In this document: positions 27,080 to 36,148 of the stretch, one piece after another
How positions within the stretch are numbered: position 1 is the first letter of the stretch
Layout of the letters: each line of letters begins with the position of its first letter
Assembly (NCBI RefSeq): GCF_000186865.1
Contig: NW_008705590.1
Span: 100,856-164,855, forward strand
Direction: 5' to 3'
Origin: Aureococcus anophagefferens
Taxonomy: Eukaryota; Sar; Pelagophyceae; Pelagomonadales; Pelagomonadaceae
Length of the DNA: 64,000 bases
Translations under genes and position numbers: made by a program
Notes under the pieces: model-generated
What the model was told of the DNA's origin: nothing
The model's database searches: none
What the model saw: the letters and a program-made list of their open reading frames with translations, nothing else

Positions 27080-28453
27080 TTAGCTCGGCGCGCACCAGGG
27101 CGGCCCGCCCTTGTCGCCGTCGTCGACCGCGTCGTCGAACGCGGGCGGCGCGCGCGGCGCCGCGGCCCCCCTCGCGGCGTCGTGGGCGTCGAGCGCCGCG
27201 ACGAGGCCCGCGGCGACGGCGCGCGCGTCGAAGGGGTGCGCCGCGTCCACGTCCAACACGGCCGCGTCCGTGCGCGCGCGCGCCGCGAGGTGCTTGTCGT
27301 ACAGCTTGTCGTAGTAGCGCTCCAGGAGCAGCCGCGCGTAGCCCGCCAGATCCCGCGCGTCGAGGAGCGCCAGGGCCTCGGCCGTGCGGTCGCCGCCGAG
27401 GCGCTTCGACACCTTGCGCGTCGCGTCGCGGAGCCGGCCGTCGAACGCGCCGGGGTCGCGCGCCGCGTCCTCGGCGTAGTCCTCGAGGAGGTTCGCGACC
27501 CGCGTCTCGTAGGCGCACTCGATCTTCAGCACCACGGGCGCGAGGCGCATGAGCTCGTAGAGCGGCGGCGGCACGAGGGCCGTGCCCACGTGGCCCTCCT
27601 CGTCCTCGACGAAGACGTCGCGGCTCGTGTCGAGCGATCGCCACGCGAGCCCGCAGAGGCTCTCGTAGGCCTCGTTCGTCGGCTGCGGCGCGCGCCAGCC
27701 AAAGGCCGAGCCCCGGTGCTTCGCCAGGGCCTCGAGGTCCAAGACCTGGCGCCCCGCGGCCGCGAGCGCGCCGAGCGCGCGCGTCTTGCCGACGCCGGTG
27801 CGCCCGCCGACGACGACCAGTCGCGGCTGCGGGGCCCGCGGGTCCCAGAGCGACCGCAGGTGGGCCCGGTAGGCCCGGTGGCCGCCGCGGAGCACGACGG
27901 CGTCGAAGCCCCGCCGCCGCAGGAGCCAGGCGACCGCGCCCGACCGCAGGCCGCCGCGCCAGCAGTGGACGCAGACGCGGGCGCCGGCGGCCGCGTCGCC
28001 CGCGGCGCGCGCCGCGAGCGCGCCGAGGCCGCCCTTTTTGGCGAGCTTGGACATGCCGAGGCTCATGGCCTCGGCGCGGCCCTTCCTCTTGTAGGCCGTG
28101 CCCACCTGCGCGCGCTCCACGTCGTCGAAGAGCGGCGCGTTCACCGCTCCCGGCACGTGGCCGCGCGCGAACTCGCCGGGCGACCGCACGTCGACGCAGC
28201 GCAGGCCGCCGTCGACGACGAGCGCGACGAAGGCCGCCGCGTCGACGTCGAAGCTGGCGCGGCTGGCTTTCACGGCGGCGGCGAGGGCCGCGAGGGCCGG
28301 GCCCTTGGCCTTGGACGGCAGCGTCTCGAGGTCGCGCTCGATGCGGTCTTCGTCGGCGTAGGGGTCTGTCGATGCATCGGTGCTGTTGTTGTCGAGTGAT
28401 GCTCGTGCCAAGGATGCTTCTGCGGCTTGTATCGCCTCGAGAGACGCGGCCAT
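27080..28453 (-). CDS. mnmH: tRNA 2-selenouridine synthase-like protein (MnmH/SelU)
   Basis: Protein of about 457 aa from the ATG at 28453. Residues ~60-190 are a rhodanese domain (VDVRSPGEFARGHVPGAVN) ending in the catalytic-Cys loop HCWRGGLRSGAVAWLL, and next comes VLRGGHRAYR. The C-terminal part has a Walker A VVGGRTGVGKTRAL, then LDLEALAKHRGSAFG and EDEEGHVGTALVP, all signatures of bacterial YbbB/MnmH. That enzyme replaces sulfur by selenium in wobble 2-thiouridine of tRNAs, using selenophosphate and a geranylated intermediate. Eukaryotic copies are uncommon but fit a selenium-rich alga. An upstream in-frame Met at 28606 would overlap the divergent gene's start. Confidence 0.85.
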   Translation of the reverse strand: MAASLEAIQAAEASLARASLDNNSTDASTDPYADEDRIERDLETLPSKAKGPALAALAAAVKASRASFDVDAAAFVALVVDGGLRCVDVRSPGEFARGHVPGAVNAPLFDDVERAQVGTAYKRKGRAEAMSLGMSKLAKKGGLGALAARAAGDAAAGARVCVHCWRGGLRSGAVAWLLRRRGFDAVVLRGGHRAYRAHLRSLWDPRAPQPRLVVVGGRTGVGKTRALGALAAAGRQVLDLEALAKHRGSAFGWRAPQPTNEAYESLCGLAWRSLDTSRDVFVEDEEGHVGTALVPPPLYELMRLAPVVLKIECAYETRVANLLEDYAEDAARDPGAFDGRLRDATRKVSKRLGGDRTAEALALLDARDLAGYARLLLERYYDKLYDKHLAARARTDAAVLDVDAAHPFDARAVAAGLVAALDAHDAARGAAAPRAPPAFDDAVDDGDKGGPPWCAPS

Positions 28454-28607
28454 CGCCTCTTGCCACTTCACCTTTACTTCATGTCGGCATCGTTGCCGAG
28501 GCTCGAGCCTCGGGGATCGCTGAGCATGTTGGCGGATCGTCGCCTCTGAGACGCCTTTGACAGCCGTATAGACGACCCTCGGCCGCTCCCGCCGCGCCGC
28601 CGCCTTC

Positions 28608-30023
28608 ATGGAGCCCCCGCCGCCGTCCGACGCGCCGCCCAACCCGCCGTCGCCGCCCGCGGCGTCGCGCGCGGCGTCGGACGCCGGCAGCGCCGTCTAC
28701 GGCGAGTTCCCGCACCCCGGCGCGCAGTCGCCGGCGCTGGCGACGACCTACAGCGTCATGAGCGAGGTGTCGACGGGCACGGAGCGGTCCGGCCCGTCCG
28801 AGGCGCCCGGCGCGATCCCGACGTTCGTCGGCGGCGGCCTTGCCGACGGCGGCGCGCCCGCGTCGCCGACGCCGAGCGCGGGCGACCCGCGGAAGCGCGA
28901 CCGCACGGAGTCCGACGAGGTCGCCGCCGCCGCCGCCAAGGCGCCGCGCACGGACGCGCCGCCCGCCGCCGACGCCTTCGACGCGCCGCCCGCCGCCGCC
29001 GCGGCCGCGGCGCCCGCCTTCGACGCCGCGGCCGCCGCGGCCGTGAAGCAGACGGACGACGCCGTCAACGCCGCGCTCGAGGCCTTCGCGGCGTCGACGC
29101 AGGCGCTCCGCGGACAGCCGAAGCCGCCGCCGGCCGCGGCCCCGCGGCCGCCGCCGCCCGCCGCGGCGCCGAGGCCGCCGCCGCCGCCGTCGGGCGACGC
29201 GGCCGCGGCGCCCGCCGCGGCGCCCGGTGCCAAGCCGTCGCAGCCCGCGCCGCGCTGGCACGAGAGCGGCAGCGCCATGCCCGACAACGGCGACCAGGTG
29301 CGCAAGATCTACGTGTCGAACCTCGACTACAAGACGAACGAGCGCGACGTCAAGCGCATCTTCGAGCGCTTCGGCGCGATCAAGGAGGTCTTCATGCCGC
29401 TCCACCCCGAGTTCGGCCGGTCCCGGGGCTTCTGCTTCGTGACCTTCGCCGAGGAGGCCGACGCGGCGACGGCCATCGAGAAGATGGACGGGGGCGACCA
29501 CGAGGGCCGCCAGCTCCGCGTGTCGCGGCCCGAGGTCCGCGGCAAGGTGAGCCACACGTTCTGCCGCTTCTTCAACAGCCCCGCGGGCTGCTTCAACGGC
29601 GCCAACTGCCGCTTCTCCCACGAGCCGGGCCGCGGCCAGGAGCGCCAGGAGCGCGGGCCGCCGCGGAACTACGGCGGCGGCCGCCCGCCGGGCGGCGGCT
29701 ACGGCCGCCCGCCCCAGGGCTACCCGGGCGACCGGCCGGGCGGCTACCGCGGACCCGGCGGCGGCTACGTCGGCGGCGGCGGCGGCTACGGCGGCGGCGG
29801 CGGCGGCAACTACGGCGGCCAGGGCGGCGGCTACGGCGGCCAGGGCGGCGGCTACGGCGGCCAGGGCGGCGGCTACGGCGGCCAGGGGGGCGGCTACGGC
29901 GGCCAGGGCGGCGGCTACGGCGGCCAGGGCGGCGGCTACGGCGGCGGCGGCTACGGCGGACCGCCGCCGCAGCAGCAGTATCCGCCGCAGCAAGGGTACC
30001 CCCCGCAGCAGCAGCGCTACTAG
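28608..30023 (+). CDS. RRM plus CCCH zinc-finger protein with Gly-rich tail
   Basis: Protein of 471 aa. Residues 1-220 are a disordered Ala/Pro/Ser-rich region. One RNA-recognition motif spans ~228-305 (RNP2 IYVSNL, RNP1 RGFCFVTF), followed directly by a C-x8-C-x5-C-x3-H zinc finger (C at FCRFF, GCFNG, NCRFSH). The C-terminus is Arg/Gly-rich then nine or more GGYGGQG units ending in a Gln/Pro-rich tail, a composition linked to RNA granules and condensates. Role in mRNA processing or stability is inferred. Its ATG lies 154 bp from the start of the selenouridine synthase gene. Confidence 0.88.
   Translation: MEPPPPSDAPPNPPSPPAASRAASDAGSAVYGEFPHPGAQSPALATTYSVMSEVSTGTERSGPSEAPGAIPTFVGGGLADGGAPASPTPSAGDPRKRDRTESDEVAAAAAKAPRTDAPPAADAFDAPPAAAAAAAPAFDAAAAAAVKQTDDAVNAALEAFAASTQALRGQPKPPPAAAPRPPPPAAAPRPPPPPSGDAAAAPAAAPGAKPSQPAPRWHESGSAMPDNGDQVRKIYVSNLDYKTNERDVKRIFERFGAIKEVFMPLHPEFGRSRGFCFVTFAEEADAATAIEKMDGGDHEGRQLRVSRPEVRGKVSHTFCRFFNSPAGCFNGANCRFSHEPGRGQERQERGPPRNYGGGRPPGGGYGRPPQGYPGDRPGGYRGPGGGYVGGGGGYGGGGGGNYGGQGGGYGGQGGGYGGQGGGYGGQGGGYGGQGGGYGGQGGGYGGGGYGGPPPQQQYPPQQGYPPQQQRY
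29800..29960 (+). repeat. 21-bp tandem coding repeat (Gly/Tyr/Gln)
   Basis: GGCGGCTACGGCGGCCAGGG is repeated head to tail about seven times, nearly without variation, giving the GGYGGQG repeats of the RRM-CCCH protein. Confidence 0.8.
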
Positions 30024-30210
30024 CCCGCCCGACACCGCACCGCTCGCTCGCCGTAAGAACCATCACCGGGGAGCTTCTCCGCACAGCGGGGCGGCTTCAC
30101 TCGCGCGGGGGCCGCGGGAGGGCTGCGCGAGGCCTTGCGCGGCCCTCGGGGACTGCATCATCATGATCGGTGCAACATTGCAGCAGCGGTGAACCTGGCG
30201 AGCTTGTGCG

Positions 30211-31059
30211 ATGTCATCTCTCGCTTCGACGACATGCGCCAGCGCTGCACCGGCTGCGATCGAGCCAATGCCATCTCTCGCAGCCGCTTCGTCGACATGC
30301 GCCAGCGCTGCACCGGCTGCGATCGAGCCAATGCCATCTCTCGCAGCCGCTTCGTCGACATGCGCCAGCGCTGCACCGGCTGCGATCGAGCGTCTCGAGC
30401 TCGCCTTCGCGCCGCACGCAACGACGAACCTCGTCGCGGGCGAGCGCGTCTTCGTCATGAAGAGCAAAGGCAGGAGCGGCCAGCGGCCCTTCGCCGCCGC
30501 GGTCGTCGGCGACGCGGCGCCCGCCGACGACGGCCGCGTGCCCGTGGTGTACGGCGACGGCAGCTCCTACCTCGTGCGGCCCGCGAACCTGGTGCGGATT
30601 CACCGCGGCGCGGGCCCGCGCACGCTCTTCTGCAACGAGACGCGCGAGTACCGCCTCGCCGCGAAGACCCAGGTCTTCGACGGCGACAAAGTCTTGGAGA
30701 TCGGCTGCGACCTCGGCGCGACGACGAAGGCGCTCGTCGCGCGCGGCGCCGCCGTCGTCGCCGTCGACAAGGCCAGGGATCGCCTCGCGGCGGCGGCCGC
30801 GGACGTCCGCGGCGCGACGTTCCTCGCGTGCGATGTGCTCGCGCACCCGGCGACGGCCGCGTCGGCCGCGCCGGCATCGGACGTCGTCTTCGTCGATATC
30901 AACGGGTCCCGCGAGTACGACGCCGTCGACGCGTGCGTGCGCTGGGCCGAGGCGACGTGGCCGGCGGCGCTCGTCGTCTGCAAGAGCGTCGCCTACATGC
31001 GGCGCCACTTCCCTGAGTCGCAGAGCGCGGAGGCGCCGCGGCGCCAGCGGCCTTCGTAA
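30211..31059 (+). CDS. SAM-dependent methyltransferase-like protein
   Basis: Protein of 282 aa. The N-terminal ~58 residues are three nearly identical 21-aa repeats (STCASAAPAAIEPMPSLAAA) from a 63-bp minisatellite. After it, a class I Rossmann fold is visible: VLEIGCDLGATTKALVARG (SAM-binding glycine loop), VVAVDKARDRL (acidic end of strand 2), ATFLACDVL and SDVVFVDINGSREYDA. The target is unknown; the protein is shorter than full RNA methyltransferases and may be catalytically divergent. If translation starts at a later Met, the repeats would lie in the 5' leader. Confidence 0.65.
   Translation: MSSLASTTCASAAPAAIEPMPSLAAASSTCASAAPAAIEPMPSLAAASSTCASAAPAAIERLELAFAPHATTNLVAGERVFVMKSKGRSGQRPFAAAVVGDAAPADDGRVPVVYGDGSSYLVRPANLVRIHRGAGPRTLFCNETREYRLAAKTQVFDGDKVLEIGCDLGATTKALVARGAAVVAVDKARDRLAAAAADVRGATFLACDVLAHPATAASAAPASDVVFVDINGSREYDAVDACVRWAEATWPAALVVCKSVAYMRRHFPESQSAEAPRRQRPS
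30230..30418 (+). repeat. 63-bp minisatellite, three copies
   Basis: Unit CGACATGCGCCAGCGCTGCA... begins at 30230, 30293 and 30356. The first two are nearly identical; the third diverges after GCGATCGAGC. The period is a multiple of three, so copy-number change keeps frame. Confidence 0.85.
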
Positions 31060-31189
31060 GGTTGATTTTGAGTATAGTCTCCCGGAGAAAGCCACGTAGC
31101 CTGCCACTGAGTTGGTAATGAGTTGGTTTTGCTGCGTCGTCTCTCGGAGAAAGCCACTTAGCCTCGGGGGTCCCGAGGGGGCGTTTCTC
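31060..31189. repeat. Short intergenic duplication between convergent genes
   Basis: CTCYCGGAGAAAGCCACKTAGCCT occurs twice, near 31078 and 31143, separated by about 64 bp that also hold GAGTTGGT twice. A small hairpin, CCTCGGGGGTCCCGAGG, lies near 31162. Function unknown. Confidence 0.5.
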
Positions 31190-31906
31190 TCAGGCGTAGT
31201 AGGCCGGCGACCGGCGCCAGGCCTCGACGCGCGCTCGCTCCTCGTCGTTGAGCCGGCCGCCCAGGAGGTGGTCGATGGCGAGGGACACGGCCTCGGACCG
31301 CGGCGGCGCGGACGCGACGAGGCTCGCGGTGACGTCGAGGAGCATGCGCGTCGCCGGCGCGTACGCGTGGCGGATCTCCGTGTAGCACTCGAGGAATTCG
31401 TCCCAGCCCCGCGCGTCGCGCCCGTCGGCGATGCCCAGGATGGCGCCGAGCGTCGCGCGGTGGACGTGGAGCTCGCGGTCCGACGCGTGCGAAAACCGCT
31501 CCGCGAGGACGACGACGAGCTCCCAGCCTCGCCGGCCGCGGAAGTAGCGGTCGACCCACTTGCTGCTCTCGCGGAGGGCCGCGTAGTGGTCCAGGGCCGG
31601 CAGCCAGACGGCCATGTGCAGCGCGGGGCCGACGCCGCGCCGGCGGACGACGCCGCAGCGGCGCCGCGACGCGGCGTAAAAGTCCGCGGCCTGCCGCGGG
31701 TGGAAGCCGAAGCCCGCCATGCGCGCGAGGAAGGCGTCCCGGCCGACGGCGTTGCTCACGGTGGCGAAGGCCCGGTGGCAGCGCTCGAGGCGGCCGAGCT
31801 CGCGGGGCCGCAGGAACGACGCGGCGTCGCACCACACTCGGAAGGGCAGCCGCTCGCGCGCGCATCGCCGCTTTTCGGTGGGGGGCGGCGACGGCGACGA
31901 CGGCAT
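31190..31906 (-). CDS. F-box-like protein
   Basis: Protein of 238 aa. After a Pro/Ser/Arg leader, residues ~19-50 read LPFRVWCDAASFLRPRELGR and RCHRAFATVSNAV, a weak F-box pattern that would link to an SCF ubiquitin ligase through Skp1. The remainder is helical with several Trp and Tyr and no LRR or kelch repeats. The short length suggests an adaptor-type or simple F-box protein. The call is tentative. Confidence 0.55.
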   Translation of the reverse strand: MPSSPSPPPTEKRRCARERLPFRVWCDAASFLRPRELGRLERCHRAFATVSNAVGRDAFLARMAGFGFHPRQAADFYAASRRRCGVVRRRGVGPALHMAVWLPALDHYAALRESSKWVDRYFRGRRGWELVVVLAERFSHASDRELHVHRATLGAILGIADGRDARGWDEFLECYTEIRHAYAPATRMLLDVTASLVASAPPRSEAVSLAIDHLLGGRLNDEERARVEAWRRSPAYYA

Positions 31907-32081
31907 TGCCTCGGAGACCAGGTCTACATGCCGGGTTCGTCAAGGCAGAGCATCATCCTGTCGCAGAACCCGGCCTATCAAAAGTGTTCTCTGAAACCGC
32001 TACGCACCAGATTGAACCTTGCTTATAATACGTCAAGCAAATATATCCGGATACTTGAAAGAAAGTCTATGATCTCTGTCT

Positions 32082-33469
32082 ATGGCTGCCCCTTCTAGAT
32101 CTCGAGAAGAGATGGCTGGGCAGTCGAACGTCCTCGACCGGCCTCTCCTGGACGATGCCGAGGCGGGCATCCTCCTCGAGCGCACCGAGGCGGGCATCTC
32201 CGACGAGGCGCGCGCTTCGGGGGCCGACGCGGCGGCCGAGGCGCCCTACGACCTCGACAACGGCGGTCTGCACCCCCTGCGCCGGCTCCTCGTCCTCGCC
32301 GGCCTCTGGCGCCCCAGCGACCGGCGCGCGGTGCTCGCCTGGCAGGCGCTCGCGTTCCTGGCGGCGTGCTCGTTCCTCGCGCTGCAGCTCGCCGGCCTGG
32401 GCATCGACGGCGGCGGCGGCTGCCGCGCCGCGGCGGCGACGGGCAGCGCCTCGCGGATCGACGCGTTCTTCGCGCGCGCGCGGACGACCTTCCGCGTGCC
32501 CGGGGGCTGCTGGGAGATGATGGTGCCGGGCGCGCTGCTCAACGCGCTGCCCGTCGTCGCGTTCGCCTACTGCTTCTTCGACCTGAACCGCGACCTCTTC
32601 TCGGCGCGCGCGGACCACGTCGCCGCGATCGCCGCGCGCGTGCCGCGGTCCGCGCGGCCCGACTTCGAGCGCCGCGTCCGCCGCGCGGTCGCGGCGCTCG
32701 AGGCGCTCCACGTCGCCGCGTCCGTCGCGACGGCGACGCTCGACGAGCGCGGCTGGGCGGAGGTCGCGCCCTCCGCGCTCTACCTGTGGCTCTGGTGGGC
32801 GCCCGTCGCCGCGTTCGCCGCGCTCGCCGCGACGGTCTGCGAGGGCCACCGCTGCGACGCCGAGCGCCTCGCGGCGGACCTCGCGAGCGGCCGCGCGCCC
32901 GTGGCGGCCACCTACGCGGCCGCGGGCGCGCTCGACGCCCGCGTCGGCGCGTCCGCGACGCGGCTCGCCGCGTTCCTCTGGATCCAGTGCGCGCTGCCGA
33001 CGGCGTCCCTGACCGCGCTGGTCCTCACGTACGTCCTCAAGCGCGAGGTCCAGGCCGCCGAATTCGGCCAGTACTGGCTCCTGACCTACACGGGCCTGGC
33101 CGTGGCCGGCAACGCGATCTCGCTCGCGAGCGCCAGCGTCGAGCGACAGGAGTGTTTTTTCGCGTGAATTTCGCCTGAAGATGTGAAGAAATCCGACCCC
33201 GTCGCACTTGGTAGGCGAGCGCCGCGGGGCTGACGCACGCGTTCGACGACATCTTGCGCGCGATCAACGCGCGCCACGCGGACCTCGGCGCGGACCGGGG
33301 CGCGCGCGCGGACGTCGAGCACGCCAAGGGCTTCCTGCGGACGCTCGACGGCGGGCCCAAGTGCTGCGGCTTCCGCGTGGACGGCCTCTTCTGCGCGCAG
33401 TACGTCGGCCTGAACGTCGCCCTCGTCCTGGGGGCCGTCGAGGTCAACATGATGCGCGCGCCCACGTGA
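32082..33469 (+). CDS. Multi-pass membrane protein of unknown function
   Basis: Exons 32082-33137 and 33215-33469, phase 0, give 436 aa. An acidic N-terminus contains a repeated AEAGI..E...EAGI motif. Hydrophobic helices lie at about 85-107, 147-168, 220-250, 308-330, 340-356 and near 415-430. The layout resembles gustatory-receptor-like seven-helix proteins of protists, but the homology is not certain. The intron is a family C introner in the last membrane region; splicing leaves the scar SAS-ASA. An AT-rich stretch at 32010-32070 upstream is the likely promoter zone. Confidence 0.65.
33138..33214 (+). mobile_element. Introner element, family C copy 1 (77-nt intron)
   Basis: Element 33134-33214 is flanked by perfect 8-bp copies GCGAGCGC (33126-33133, 33215-33222). 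It begins CAGC|GTCGAGCGACAGG and ends CGCACTTGGTAG. It is 80/81 identical to the copy in the cathepsin B gene. GT-AG splicing in phase 0. Confidence 0.95.
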
Positions 33470-33551
33470 GCGGCGGGAATTCACGCGGGACGCCCAGCCG
33501 CGGGGCCACTCGGTACACATGAAGCTCGCGCGGTTGCAGCCCCTGCTATTG

Positions 33552-33666
33552 ACCCCGCGTCTGGCATGAGTAGACCATGCCGCTCCCTTACCCCCGCCTG
33601 AGGTCATAGCTTCCCCCCGGCGGGCACAGGGGAGGGGCGTGGTCTACTCAGGTCGTACCCCGCGTC
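33552..33666. repeat. Hairpin between 10-bp direct repeats (MITE-like)
   Basis: Arms 33567-33586 (TGAGTAGACCATGCCGCTCC) and the complement of 33631-33650 match at 18 of 20 positions. ACCCCGCGTC is repeated at 33552-33561 and 33657-33666 outside the arms. It lies between two convergent stops, so a role in 3'-end formation is an alternative to a small transposon. Confidence 0.6.
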
Positions 33667-33674
33667 GATCGTGA

Positions 33675-34904
33675 TTATTGGGGCCCCTCGGCCTTGGGCG
33701 CGCGGGGGATCTCGATGGTGTTGCCGCTCGTCGCGCGGTAGACGCGGTCGGCGACGCCCGCGATGAGGCCCGGCGACGCCTTCTCGGCCTGGAGGTCGGC
33801 GATGAAGACGTTCTTGGCCTTGGGCACGTCCTCGGCCCAGCGGAGCGTCTCGAAGAGCGCGGCGGCGGCCGCGGCCGCGTCGCCGGCCGCGCTGAGGTCG
33901 CGGTAGGCGAGCGCGACGTCCTCGAGCGCCGCGAGGCGCCCGCCGAAGTCGACGACGACGCACTGGGCGACGTAGGCGTCGGACTTGGCGTCGTCGGCGC
34001 CCGCCTCGGCGACGAGCGACACGAGCGCCGCGGGGATCTTGGGCGCGTAGTGCGTGAGCAGCTGGCCCGGCGCGCACTCGGGCTTCGCCGGCGGCGCGGC
34101 GGGCGCCGCCGGGTCCGCCGGGTCCGCGTCGTCGGCGTAGGAGTCGACGACGACGAGCTTCGCGACGGCCGCGCGGAGTTCCGCGTCCGGCTCGTCCGCG
34201 ACGGCCCGCTCGAGCGCCGTCGCGGCGACGGCGCCGCGGCGGTAGACCGTGAGGACGACGGCGTCGTCGCGGCCCGGCGCCGGCGCGATGGCGCAGACCG
34301 TGGACTCGATGCCGTGCGCGCAGGGCGGGTCGCCTCCGAACTCGCCCGCCGCGGAGCCGTCGAGCACGTGGAGCTCGCTGGCGCCGAGGTCGTCCACAAC
34401 GTGCTGCGCCCGCGTCGGCGACACGTGGCCGAACAAATTCGCCGACGGCGCGGCGACGGGCACGCCCGCGGCGCCGATGAGCGCCCGCGCCAAACCGTGC
34501 GACGGGCACCGGACGCCGACGGTCCCCGTGCCCGCGCCGAGGCACGCCGGCAGGTGGTTCCGCGCGGGGCAGACCAGGGTCAGCGGGCCGGGCCAGAAGG
34601 CCCGCGTGAGCGTCACGAAGACCTTGTGGGCCGCCGCGCGCGCGCCGCCGAGGTCCACGAGGCCGAGCGCGTCCTCGGGCTCGGCGACGTGTACGATGAG
34701 CGGGTCGCTCAGCGGCCGCCGCTTCACCTCGAAGATGCGCCGCACGGCGGCCTCGTCGAGCGCGTTCGCGCCGAGGCCGTAGACCGTCTCCGTCGGGAAC
34801 GCGCAGAGGCCGCCCGACGCCAGCACGCGCCCGCACTCCTCGACGCCCGCCGACGTCGGCGCCACGACCTTGGCGAGGCGCTTCGGCGCCGCCAGCGACG
34901 CCAT
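33675..34904 (-). CDS. SUA5: Threonylcarbamoyl-AMP synthase
   Basis: Protein of 409 aa from the ATG at 34904. The YrdC domain (residues ~20-210) has PTETVYGLGANA, KRRPLSDPLIVHV, FWPGPLTLVC, VGVRCPSH and APSANLFGHVSPT, the ATP/Thr/bicarbonate-binding motifs. It makes threonylcarbamoyl-AMP, the first step of t6A formation at position 37 of ANN-decoding tRNAs. The C-terminal ~160 residues, starting at the linker APGQLLTHYAPKIP, form the Sua5 domain, so this is the long Sua5 type rather than short YrdC. A 241-bp gap separates it from the divergent oxygenase gene. Confidence 0.93.
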   Translation of the reverse strand: MASLAAPKRLAKVVAPTSAGVEECGRVLASGGLCAFPTETVYGLGANALDEAAVRRIFEVKRRPLSDPLIVHVAEPEDALGLVDLGGARAAAHKVFVTLTRAFWPGPLTLVCPARNHLPACLGAGTGTVGVRCPSHGLARALIGAAGVPVAAPSANLFGHVSPTRAQHVVDDLGASELHVLDGSAAGEFGGDPPCAHGIESTVCAIAPAPGRDDAVVLTVYRRGAVAATALERAVADEPDAELRAAVAKLVVVDSYADDADPADPAAPAAPPAKPECAPGQLLTHYAPKIPAALVSLVAEAGADDAKSDAYVAQCVVVDFGGRLAALEDVALAYRDLSAAGDAAAAAAALFETLRWAEDVPKAKNVFIADLQAEKASPGLIAGVADRVYRATSGNTIEIPRAPKAEGPQ

Positions 34905-35145
34905 GCCGCGGAGCTGGACCAACAAGATGACACTCGGGAGGCGAGGAATGGTACGGCCGACGCGCAGTGTGCGGCTTCGGCGGCGGTGGCGGCGCGGGCA
35001 GGCGAGCTCGCCAAGTGCAACGAGTTCGGGGAGGTCGACATCCACAGCAAGGAGCACTTTGAGGCCGATCGACGCTGCCCCGACTCGCCGTGTCTCACAT
35101 CCTGCTCTGCCTCGCGCGCGCGACGGGCCGCGCGCTGCTCGAGGA

Positions 35146-36148
35146 ATGATCGACGCGCTCGAAGCCGCGGCGTGGGCCGTCGCGGGCGCCGCCGCCGTCG
35201 GCGCGCTGCGTCGACGCCTGCGCCGGTCCGCGAAAAAACCGGCGCTGCGACGGTTCCCAGCGACGGCGAAGTTCGACGACATCTGGGCGGCCTACGAGCG
35301 CGACGGCGCCGTCATCGTCGAGGACATGCTGTCGCCGGAGACGCTGGCGAAGCTGCGGGACGAAACGGAGGCGTCCTTCCGCGCGACGGCGCCCGGCACC
35401 GCCGCCGACGACGCGGACGTGGCCGAGTTCTGGGGCGGCAACACGAAGCGGTTCACGCGCCTCGCCGCGCGGTCGCGGACGTTTCTGGATCGCGTCCTCG
35501 TGCATCCGCTGCTCCTGCGCGTCGCCGACGCCGAGCTCCTGCCGCACTGCGCGCAGTACTGGATGAACACGGGCCAGATGATGTGCATCGGCCCCGGGTC
35601 CCGGGCGCAGTGGCTCCACCGCGACGCCGAGAACTGGGGCCACTTCTGCGACGGGCCGAAGAGCATCCCCGTGACCGTGTCGTGCATGTTCGCCGTCACG
35701 GACTTCAAGGCCGAGACGGGCGCGACGCGCGTCGCGCCCGGGAGCCACGGCTGGCGCGACTTCCGGACCGAGGCGCGGCCGGACCAAATCCTCCAAGCCG
35801 AGATGAAATCGGGCAGCGGTTTGATCTATTCCGGCAAGGTCGTCCACAGCGGCGGCGCGAACGCGACGGCGGACGAGTGGCGCGGCGCGGCGTCGATTCT
35901 TTTTTCTCGCGCGCGACGACGCCGCGCTCGCCAGGCGCCACGGCCTACATCTGAGCTTCTGCAGCGGCTGGCTCACGCCCGAGGAGGCGGGCTGCGTCGG
36001 CTTCCCGCTGGAGAGGGCCAAGGACCTCACGCCGACGCAGCGGCGCCTCCTCGGCTACGCGTGCTACGACGACGCGAAGCAGAACGCGGTCCGCCTCTGG
36101 ACGTTGGACTACGAGGACATCCCGGCGGCCCTAGGCTGGGATGCTTAG
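35146..36148 (+). CDS. Phytanoyl-CoA dioxygenase (PhyH) family protein
   Basis: An N-terminal helix (ALEAAAWAVAGAAAVGALRRR) may be a membrane anchor or targeting signal. The PhyH fold follows: FDDIWAAYERDGAVIVEDML, the metal site WLHRDAENW, the strand TGATRVAPGSHGW and the distal SGKVVHSGGANATADEW. The reading frame then breaks near a run of six T. A 55-nt GC-AG intron at 35880-35934 would restore it and give DEWRHGLHLSFCSGWLTPEE, which matches the family motif exactly, for 315 aa. The alternative is an extra T in the run. The TAG stop (36146-36148) overlaps the TAA of the convergent FCF2 gene by two bases. Confidence 0.8.

Noticed and set aside
35898..35906. T6 run as a simple frameshift making PhyH a pseudogene
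   Set aside because: A GC-AG intron explains the break and restores the family motif better; kept only as the alternative.
33676..35954. 758-codon plus-strand frame opposite SUA5
   Set aside because: Low-complexity Arg/Ala/Gly antisense sequence; the minus strand encodes an unmistakable Sua5.
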